This document shows positions 58,063 to 64,000 of a DNA stretch of 64,000 nt, piece by piece (the first letter of the stretch is position 1; the number at the start of each line of letters is the position of its first letter). Source of the stretch: Deltaproteobacteria bacterium (lineage in GTDB: Bacteria; Bdellovibrionota_B; Oligoflexia; Oligoflexales; Bog-1112); the NCBI GenBank assembly GCA_020635195.1, contig JACKAG010000008.1:1-64000 (forward strand). The letters run 5' to 3'. The notes under the pieces are model-generated. The model had not been told where the DNA came from, did not search any database, and worked only from the letters and a program-made list of their open reading frames with translations. The position numbers and the translations under genes were made by a program.

Positions 58063-59112
58063 ATGTGTGCCTCCCCTGATAAGCCCCTTTTATCTGCTGC
58101 TATGGGCCAACAGCCCTCCCGATATCCGGCCTGGTTTTTACGACAGGCGGGCCGCTATCTGCCAGAATATCAGGAGATCAGAAAGAATCTGGATTTTCTT
58201 GATCTCTGTCGTAATGCAGAAAAAGCGGCTGAAGTTACGTTACAGCCTCTCCGGCGCTTCGATCTCGATGCTGCCATTATTTTTTCAGATATTCTCATTC
58301 CTCCTGCTCATATGGGGATGACTCTCACCTTTGACAAAGGGCATGGACCTGTCCTGAGTCATCCGGTGCGCTCTGCTTCAGATCTGAAGCGTCTCAGACT
58401 TCCGGACTGGGAAAAAGATGCCCCCCATACAGGCCAGGCGATTACTGAGACATTAAAAGGTCTGACAGCATCTCAGACTATGATTGGATTTGCGGGAGCT
58501 CCTTTTACTGTCGCCAGCTATATGATAGAGGGCTCAGGAAGCAGAACCTTCAGTGAAGTCAAAAAACTTCTTTTTTCAGAGCCTCAGGTTTTCACTGGAT
58601 TACTGTCCATGTTGGCTGAAACTACATTTGAGTATCTGAAAATGCAGGTCCGGGCAGGAGCTCAGGCACTGATGCTTTTTGACACATGGGCGGGACAGCT
58701 TTTCGCCGGAGATTACAGAAAATATGTTGTGCCGACAACAGAAGTACTCATCCGGGAGTTACAGAGTTTATCTGTACCACTGATCTATTACTCGGGGCAG
58801 GGCGGCGAAAATCTTCATGAAATTAGCAGCTTACAATTAGATGTCGTCGCTGTTGACTGGAGAACTCCGATGAATCGTGCCTTGTCTGTACTGAAAGATA
58901 TCGGAAGTCCTTTTAAATGTATCCAGGGGAATATGGACCCCCTTTTATTAAGCTGGGGGACTGAGGCAGCTGTTCGGGCGGCTGTCCGGCGCATCAAAGC
59001 AGAGGCATCTGCCGCGCCTGCGCATATCTTTAATGTTGGGCACGGACTTTTGCCTACCACGTCACCAAAACTACTTCAGATTGCTCTTGATGAGTTACGA
59101 AGCCCTTCCTGA
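58063..59112 (+). CDS. hemE: Uroporphyrinogen decarboxylase
   Basis: Decarboxylates uroporphyrinogen III to coproporphyrinogen III in haem synthesis. From ATG 58063 (GGAAAG upstream, seven-base spacer) 349 residues, the usual length. Motifs: PAWFLRQAGRYLPEYQEIR (N-terminal signature), DAAIIFSDILIPPAHMG, GFAGAPFTVASYMIEGSGS, MLFDTWAGQLF, CIQGNMDPLLL and HIFNVGHGLLPTT. Longer readings from 57970 add a region without family character. Supplies haem for the oxidase and peroxidase encoded in this window, a genome-level link, not an operon. Confidence 0.95.
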   Translation: MCASPDKPLLSAAMGQQPSRYPAWFLRQAGRYLPEYQEIRKNLDFLDLCRNAEKAAEVTLQPLRRFDLDAAIIFSDILIPPAHMGMTLTFDKGHGPVLSHPVRSASDLKRLRLPDWEKDAPHTGQAITETLKGLTASQTMIGFAGAPFTVASYMIEGSGSRTFSEVKKLLFSEPQVFTGLLSMLAETTFEYLKMQVRAGAQALMLFDTWAGQLFAGDYRKYVVPTTEVLIRELQSLSVPLIYYSGQGGENLHEISSLQLDVVAVDWRTPMNRALSVLKDIGSPFKCIQGNMDPLLLSWGTEAAVRAAVRRIKAEASAAPAHIFNVGHGLLPTTSPKLLQIALDELRSPS

Positions 59113-59229
59113 ACAGACTCACAACAAAATGGCAGGAAGATTCTGAATGCAGGCTGATTTGTACAGCCTTCCAGTTATCACTTACAGGCTGACCTGCGAT
59201 CGGGTCTTAATTGACAGATCAAATTGTGA

Positions 59230-59259
59230 TTGACAGATTTATTCAGTGCCTCTTAGAAT
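59230..59259 (+). promoter_or_regulatory. Promoter before polysaccharide locus
   Basis: -35 TTGACA (59230-59235), 18-base spacer, -10 TAGAAT (59254-59259). A second ATTGACAGAT copy about 22 bases upstream (starting near 59210) may bind the same regulator. Leader about 65 bases to GTG 59332. Confidence 0.6.
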
Positions 59260-59331
59260 CGAGCAGCATTATCTGCTATTACAGTAGTACAGCAGATTCC
59301 GTTATTTGATTTTACGACCGGGGTAGCTTCT

Positions 59332-59871
59332 GTGAATCTTCGTTTTTTCTCAGCTTTGATTGCTGCCCTTATTTCTCTGGCTGTTTATATTTCCAGCGAC
59401 TCAAATATCAGAGGCCTCAGATTTATTTTTAATTCTTACTTTTTTCCATCGTTGACTGGCATTACTGAGCATCCTGAGCAGTTATTTTCGAAAGAGTATC
59501 TCAGAGAAGCTTTCCGGGAAGAGGCTGTTCTGACGAATGAAAGCCTTCGGGATGCGGCAGGAATTGTAAGATCTCTGGCTACCGGAGAGACGTTTCGAAT
59601 GGGGGCCTCTCTTCTGAGAATTACAGCAGATGATCACTGGCTTTTTCAGATGGCATCATGGCCACACAGACAGGAGCATTCAGCAACATTGGTTCTGAAT
59701 CTGAAAGAAGAACTGGATAGTTGCCGGCAATCGAGGGAGACAGAACCAGATCAGTTTTTTGTTCCAAGCAGTTGTTTGCTGCTTGGTGATCGCGATATTA
59801 AAATTGATGTTTGTCCTATTGTGCAGACCCTTGGTCGTGCTGTGTTATCTGATTGCAGAGGTTACCTTTGA
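59332..59871 (+). CDS. Exported or membrane-anchored protein of unknown function
   Basis: The 179-residue product starts at GTG 59332. Residues 6-22 (SALIAALISLAVYISSD) form a hydrophobic anchor or signal; the rest is soluble and contains about four cysteines (SCLLLGD, IDVCPIV, DCRGYL). The part EEAVLTNESLRDAAGIVRSL is helical. Not recognised. Its stop overlaps the next gene start (TTGA), so it is the first gene of the polysaccharide operon and may act with the membrane protein, for example as an acceptor-binding subunit. Confidence 0.55.
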   Translation: MNLRFFSALIAALISLAVYISSDSNIRGLRFIFNSYFFPSLTGITEHPEQLFSKEYLREAFREEAVLTNESLRDAAGIVRSLATGETFRMGASLLRITADDHWLFQMASWPHRQEHSATLVLNLKEELDSCRQSRETEPDQFFVPSSCLLLGDRDIKIDVCPIVQTLGRAVLSDCRGYL

Positions 59872-61283
59872 TTTTTCTGGCTAGCTATCTCATGTTGTTA
59901 TACGTGATCTTTCTTGGTCTTGGTTATCTTGGACTTTTCCTTTGCGATCAGCACAAATCCTTTCAAAGAATTGAATGGCAGTTTCTGTCGGCCTGTAGTG
60001 CTGTAGGGCTTGGCTTATTTTTTATCATCGGTCTGATCGTTCCTTCGCTTGGGTGGAGCCTTTTGATTTCATCGATTGCTTCTGTCTCTGGTATAATTCT
60101 TATGTATCGGGAAAAGCTATTTCATAATAAAATCAGATTTTTTTCAGCAAGTTCTTTATTATTTTTGTCTGTTGTTTTTATGTTTGCTTTGGTTGTTCTG
60201 AATAATGTCATTTCAGACTGGGACGGGCTCTTCGGATACTTTTCACATGCAAAAATTATTTATTCCGGAAACGGTGTCGCGGATAAAGATGCATGGGAAA
60301 TGTCCTTTCTGACCTCGTATGCGTATGCATACCCAAAACTCGCGCCATATCTCGGAGCTCAGGTGGGTTACATGATGGGAGTCTGGAACTACGTCGCACC
60401 AAATTCGAGTATTCTTTTATTGATTGTGATTGCAATTCACGGATTGTTTGCAATTGGACGCAATATCTTTGAACGAGCTATCCTTCTTTCCTGTACCATT
60501 TTATTGTGCTCTCACTATAACTGGAACTGGTACATGGATTCACATTTTGCAGTCTTTGCAACAATTGCATTTGGATACATTCTTTTATGGAATGACAGCC
60601 GACAAAACAGCCATCTTTTTATAGCGTCAGCTTATCTTGGTATTGCTCTTGGTCTGAAAAATGAAGCTGTTTTATGGCTCTTATCTTTAGGAGCTGGGGG
60701 ACTTGTTTTTTATCAGCTTGATCCTCGCTCTCGTCTTAATTTTAAATTATTATTAAAATCTCGCTCATTTTGGGGAGCGATTTTTCTTTTATTTGCCGCT
60801 ACTCTTTTCTGGAAAGCCAGATGCTCTCTTCTGGAGTTTCCATCTTACTACTTTGCAAGAGGTAGTGACTACATGCAGAAGAAGTTTATGATGAATCTTG
60901 AAAGCAGAAATTATCAGGATCTGTTTTTACCTGCTCTATGGAATGAACATTCAATTGTCAGTCTGGTCAGGATGGTCCCGGCTCTGCTTCTGATATCACT
61001 GGCCAGATCAAGGGCTGCCATTTTTATCGGATTTTTTGTTGCTGTTTTCGTCTATATTGCAGGTATATCATTCATCTATATGATTTCTCCGGAAAGAATG
61101 GAAGTTCAGATCAAATTATCTCTGGGCAGAGTCTTATGGGTGATCGATACGCATGTTGGCTTCCTGATATATTTTGTCATCAGAGATTTTTTCGATTGTA
61201 CTTCACCATTATTCTTGTCAACAAAAGATAAAATAAAATCGTTTCTTCCATCAAAAATTAAAAATCAGGTGAGCGGAATCTGA
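59868..61283 (+). CDS. Polytopic membrane protein, GT-C glycosyltransferase-like
   Basis: The start TTG 59868 overlaps the previous stop (TTGA) and has AGAGG six bases before. The 471-residue product has about 11-12 hydrophobic helices. The loop VISDWDGLFGYFSHAKIIYS, followed by a segment with SYAYAYPKLAPYLGAQVGYM, has the pattern of GT-C enzymes (an acidic residue in the first outer loop, D-W/x-D, then Y-P-x-L). Enzymes of this type move sugars from a lipid carrier on the outer face of the inner membrane. Substrate unknown. Two further neighbours, a deacetylase and a transferase, support a surface-polysaccharide function. Confidence 0.65.
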   Translation: MIFLASYLMLLYVIFLGLGYLGLFLCDQHKSFQRIEWQFLSACSAVGLGLFFIIGLIVPSLGWSLLISSIASVSGIILMYREKLFHNKIRFFSASSLLFLSVVFMFALVVLNNVISDWDGLFGYFSHAKIIYSGNGVADKDAWEMSFLTSYAYAYPKLAPYLGAQVGYMMGVWNYVAPNSSILLLIVIAIHGLFAIGRNIFERAILLSCTILLCSHYNWNWYMDSHFAVFATIAFGYILLWNDSRQNSHLFIASAYLGIALGLKNEAVLWLLSLGAGGLVFYQLDPRSRLNFKLLLKSRSFWGAIFLLFAATLFWKARCSLLEFPSYYFARGSDYMQKKFMMNLESRNYQDLFLPALWNEHSIVSLVRMVPALLLISLARSRAAIFIGFFVAVFVYIAGISFIYMISPERMEVQIKLSLGRVLWVIDTHVGFLIYFVIRDFFDCTSPLFLSTKDKIKSFLPSKIKNQVSGI

Positions 61284-61288
61284 AACTG

Positions 61289-62125
61289 ATGACAAAACCT
61301 TCTATGCTGTTCAGTATTGATCTTGAAGACATACGCGATTTTATTCCTGACGGACATCAGTATCAGGAGAGAGTTCCTGAGAATGTGACTGCTTATCTGT
61401 CATTTCTTTCAGATATTGGAGGTCATGGGACCTTTTTTACGGTAGGTAAAACAGCCAGAAAATACCCTGGTCTGATCAGAGATATTATTGCAGAAGGGCA
61501 TGAAATCGGATGTCACTCTGACGTTCATAAAACACTTCAGCATCTGACTCCTGAGTCCTTCCGGAAAGATCTGTCAGATAATATTGAGAGCATCATGCAG
61601 GCCGGCAGAACAGATATTTCCGGATTCAGAGCACCGGTTTTTTCTATGACGAAAGACACCGTATGGGCATATAAGATCATGAAATCTTGTGGCCTTAAAT
61701 ATTCAAGTTCGGTCCTGGCTGCAAAAAATCCGTTGTTTGGCTGGCATGGCTTTGGGTCTCATTTTCGCTATATGGATGGCATCCTGGAAATGCCCATTAC
61801 ACTTTGCCCAAAACCGTTGCCATCTGTACCTCTGGCTGGTGGTGTCTACTTCCGCATGCTCCCTTTCCGGATCATCAGATATGCAGGTAAATCACTGGCA
61901 AAAAAGCAGATCCCGCTTCAGTCTTATCTGCATCCTTTTGATATTGATACAAAGCAGGAACGCTTTATGCAACCAGATATAAAAAATAACAAATTTTTTA
62001 ACTATCTGATGTATCTCGGTAGATCCAGAGCTTTACGTAAGCTTGAGCTCCTTTCACATGATTTTGCTTTTTTGAGTTATCAGAAATATCTGACATTAAA
62101 AGATCGTGAGGCTTTGCATGTATGA
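61289..62125 (+). CDS. Polysaccharide deacetylase (NodB/CE4 family)
   Basis: Metal-dependent deacetylase of N-acetyl sugars, of the subtype common in exopolysaccharide loci. In 278 residues: catalytic Asp region FSIDLEDIRDF, GGHGTFFTVGKTARKYPGLI, metal ligands in GHEIGCHSDVHKTLQ, FRKDLSDNIESIMQ, ISGFRAPVFSM and the later PLQSYLHPFDID. All motif-1 to motif-3 residues are present. No signal peptide, so it acts in the cytoplasm on the lipid-linked precursor, or secretion is unusual. ATG 61289, five bases after the previous stop. Function in building a modified surface glycan is inferred. Confidence 0.88.
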   Translation: MTKPSMLFSIDLEDIRDFIPDGHQYQERVPENVTAYLSFLSDIGGHGTFFTVGKTARKYPGLIRDIIAEGHEIGCHSDVHKTLQHLTPESFRKDLSDNIESIMQAGRTDISGFRAPVFSMTKDTVWAYKIMKSCGLKYSSSVLAAKNPLFGWHGFGSHFRYMDGILEMPITLCPKPLPSVPLAGGVYFRMLPFRIIRYAGKSLAKKQIPLQSYLHPFDIDTKQERFMQPDIKNNKFFNYLMYLGRSRALRKLELLSHDFAFLSYQKYLTLKDREALHV

Positions 62126-62954
62126 ATTCAGAGAGACGGAGGTTTCTGAGTCTCACATAATTCGTTTGTCAGAACTTCTGACATTAGTGTTTGGAAAAAA
62201 ACAGGAACATGGTACATCCTATCTGAAATGGCAGTATCAGGAAAATCCATATGGCACTGCTCTCGGATTTGACGCCTTCTATGAGGGACAGCTAGCTGCT
62301 CACTATGTAACCATTCCGATAAAAGCTATCCTGAACGGAAATGAGGCCAGAGGATTGCTTTCGTTAAATACAGCAACTCATCCGGATCATCGTAGCAAGG
62401 GTCTTTTTACAGCACTTGCAGAAAAAACATATGTCAGGGCAAAAGAATCTGGTTATGAATTTGTTGTTGGTGTAGCCAATGGCAATAGCACTCATGGTTT
62501 TACCAGAAAGCTTGGCTTTGACCTGGTCACGCCACTGTCTGCTAAGATCGGTCTGGGAAATCCTTCCGTTGAGCGGAAAAGTCATGTAAAATTCAAGCTA
62601 TTATGGGACAAAGATGGAATTTTCTGGCGGCTAAGACGTCCTGGCGCTGTTTATTCCATGGACAAAAATCACAATGTGTACGGCGCCACAAAAATAGCTG
62701 GTATTCATGCGTATCTTGGGCCACATATGAAGCTGGCTCCGGATTCTTCTCTCCCGCATCTGAAAGCCGTCAACCCTCTCCGGCTCTGGATCAAAGCCGG
62801 AGATGATGAATCTCTGAATCCATGCTATGTCAGAATTCCTGATTTTCTGAAACCATCCCCTTTAAATCTTATCTTTCGATCTCTGACGCAACCATCGTAT
62901 AAACTTGAACCCTCTGATGTCGAATTCTATCTCAGTGATTTTGATGCATATTGA
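62118..62954 (+). CDS. GNAT-fold acyltransferase of polysaccharide locus
   Basis: ATG 62118 (GAGG eight bases before) overlaps the deacetylase stop by eight bases. The 278-residue product has a GNAT-like core: YLKWQYQENPYGTALGFDAF, AHYVTIPIKAILNGNEARGL, TATHPDHRSKGLFTALAEKT (acetyl-CoA pyrophosphate loop, R-x-x-G-L/x), and VVGVANGNSTHGFTRKLGFD. The C-terminal half is a second domain of unclear kin. Such enzymes (GNAT-9 type) are common in polysaccharide gene clusters and may acylate or aminoacylate the sugar that the deacetylase has exposed. Acceptor unknown. Confidence 0.75.
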   Translation: MYEFRETEVSESHIIRLSELLTLVFGKKQEHGTSYLKWQYQENPYGTALGFDAFYEGQLAAHYVTIPIKAILNGNEARGLLSLNTATHPDHRSKGLFTALAEKTYVRAKESGYEFVVGVANGNSTHGFTRKLGFDLVTPLSAKIGLGNPSVERKSHVKFKLLWDKDGIFWRLRRPGAVYSMDKNHNVYGATKIAGIHAYLGPHMKLAPDSSLPHLKAVNPLRLWIKAGDDESLNPCYVRIPDFLKPSPLNLIFRSLTQPSYKLEPSDVEFYLSDFDAY

Positions 62955-63046
62955 AGGAATCTCAGTTTTTTATCAGAAAGATCAGCGAACTGAAACTAAT
63001 GAATTGTAGTGATAACTTTCTCTTCAGAACAAGAGCTGAAAAAATG

Positions 63047-63060
63047 ATACTGTACAGTAT
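63047..63060. promoter_or_regulatory. 14-bp perfect palindrome upstream of glycosyltransferase gene
   Basis: ATACTGTACAGTAT at 63047-63060 is a perfect dyad; TATAGT at 63058-63063 could be the -10 hexamer overlapping it. The position suggests an operator for a dimeric regulator controlling the next gene. Confidence 0.5.
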
Positions 63061-63115
63061 AGTGTAAATATGACGATCGATTGGTGGATCTTTAAGGATC
63101 TCCTCAGAGGGTCAG

Positions 63116-64000
63116 ATGAATACAGAAAAATCTTCTCGTATTGCTGTGATAATACCATGCTTTAAAGTAAAAAAGCATATTCTTAAGGTCATCGAATCTA
63201 TCGGCCCAGAGGTTTCTGCAATTTATATTGTAGATGACTGCTGTCCTGAAGAAAGTGGTCGTTATGTTGAAAAAAACTGTACAGATATGCGGGTTAAAAT
63301 TTTATGCCTTAAAAAGAATTCCGGAGTTGGTGCTGCAACAGTTGCTGGTTTTCAACAGGCTGCCTGTGATGGTTATGATATCCTTATTAAGGTAGATGGT
63401 GATGACCAGATGGATACAAGTATGATATCTGCTGTCATCAGACCCATCGTAGAAGGAGAAGCGGACTATACAAAAGGAAATCGATTTATTACGCCAAGAA
63501 GCCTGAAAAAAATGCCATTTATCAGGCTGGTCGGTAACGGAATTTTATCATTTTTTGCGAAAGTTTCTTCCGGATACTGGAATCTGATGGATCCGACGAA
63601 TGGATTTATTGCGATTCATGCAAAAGTCTTTCAGATGCTCGAAAGCGATGTAATTGAACGCCGATATTTCTTCGAGTCTGATATGTTATATCGATTACAT
63701 CTGATTAATGCTGTTGTCGTCGATGTTCCGATGAAGGCCATTTATGGCGAGGAAGAAAGTAATCTGAAGATAGGCAGTGTGATTTTCCCTTTTCTAAGAA
63801 AGCATATCAGCAGAATTTTAAAAAGAATTATTTACGAATATTTTGTCCGGGAATTTAATGTAGGTTCCGCTCAGATTCTTTCTGGATTATCATGCCTGAT
63901 TTTTTCTCTTTGTTATGGTGGGTTTTTCTGGCTGACAGGTATTTATCAGGGACATGCGAATCAACCAGGAGTTGTTGTCATTACCGCGGTTTCTCTGATT
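63116..64000 (+). CDS. Family 2 glycosyltransferase (truncated by window end)
   Basis: Not closed at the right edge: ATG 63116 (AGAGGG six bases before) reads open for 295 codons. The N-terminal half is a GT-A fold of the dolichol-phosphate mannosyltransferase type: RIAVIIPCFKVKKHI, YIVDDCCPEESG, KKNSGVGAATVAGF, LIKVDGDDQMDTS (the DxD-type metal motif) and MDPTNGFIAIHAK. C-terminal hydrophobic segments start near residue 250 (GSAQILSGLSCLIFSLCY), as in bactoprenol-linked transferases with membrane anchors. Supports a surface glycan or lipid-linked sugar pathway. Complete C-terminus not available. Confidence 0.9.
   Translation, partial: MNTEKSSRIAVIIPCFKVKKHILKVIESIGPEVSAIYIVDDCCPEESGRYVEKNCTDMRVKILCLKKNSGVGAATVAGFQQAACDGYDILIKVDGDDQMDTSMISAVIRPIVEGEADYTKGNRFITPRSLKKMPFIRLVGNGILSFFAKVSSGYWNLMDPTNGFIAIHAKVFQMLESDVIERRYFFESDMLYRLHLINAVVVDVPMKAIYGEEESNLKIGSVIFPFLRKHISRILKRIIYEYFVREFNVGSAQILSGLSCLIFSLCYGGFFWLTGIYQGHANQPGVVVITAVSLI

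Overview
The window reads as the chromosome of a Gram-negative, aerobically respiring bacterium. Evidence: lipoprotein signals, beta-barrel-like proteins, DsbD, RodZ, Orn, RppH, a PlsB-type acyltransferase and a caa3-type cytochrome oxidase operon. The mix (CtaG of the caa3 type, lysine-rich HU-like protein, PilZ, stand-alone Cys-rich zinc-ribbon protein) would fit a Bdellovibrionota/Oligoflexia or former deltaproteobacterial lineage. This is inference from family distribution; no rRNA is present to settle it.

Region 1 (about 1-11.7 kb) is part of a prophage or phage-derived element that runs off the left edge. On the minus strand it carries a head module in the order large terminase, portal fused to a Mu F-like head-morphogenesis domain, prohead protease, major capsid protein. 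To the right is an early/regulatory zone: ssb, a serine-recombinase paralogue that has lost its catalytic residues, a Cys-rich HTH protein, an intact small serine recombinase translationally coupled to a single-domain response regulator, several small unknown proteins and a second receiver protein whose phospho-acceptor Asp is Glu. Repeats with operator/att/origin character lie between this zone and a tRNA-Asp gene (11803-11879), the likely boundary with ordinary chromosome. The most original hypothesis in the window is here: receiver proteins wired to a site-specific recombinase, each present as an intact and a degenerate copy.

Region 2 (about 11.8-24.2 kb) holds tRNA-Asp, the cytochrome oxidase operon ctaC-D-E-F-G (minus), a small secreted YtkA/FixH-like protein, a divergent di-haem MauG/CcpA-type peroxidase, a solitary rplX (L24) far from any ribosomal operon, and a dsbD - patatin-like phospholipase - sfsA run on plus.

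Region 3 (24.2-38.9 kb) contains cystathionine beta-synthase, an orphan ABC binding protein, a GNAT acetyltransferase, a small membrane protein with a perfect 18-bp leader hairpin, tRNA-Val, ftsY, a three-gene operon of unknown envelope-related proteins, a histone-like HU gene, an orphan pair of oligopeptide-type ABC permeases, an Asn/His-rich protein followed by spermidine synthase, and oligoribonuclease.

Region 4 (38.9-59.1 kb) is mostly envelope and housekeeping: a DsbA-like protein, PilZ protein, NamZ-like muramidase, CtpA protease, TPR lipoprotein, RodZ, PlsB, RsgA, two acyl-CoA dehydrogenases, a degenerate endonuclease/phosphatase-fold lipoprotein, a barrel protein, RppH, a CAP-domain protein, two coiled-coil proteins and HemE. 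Region 5 (59.2-64 kb) starts a surface-polysaccharide locus: a polytopic GT-C-like protein, polysaccharide deacetylase, GNAT-like transferase and a family 2 glycosyltransferase cut by the right edge.
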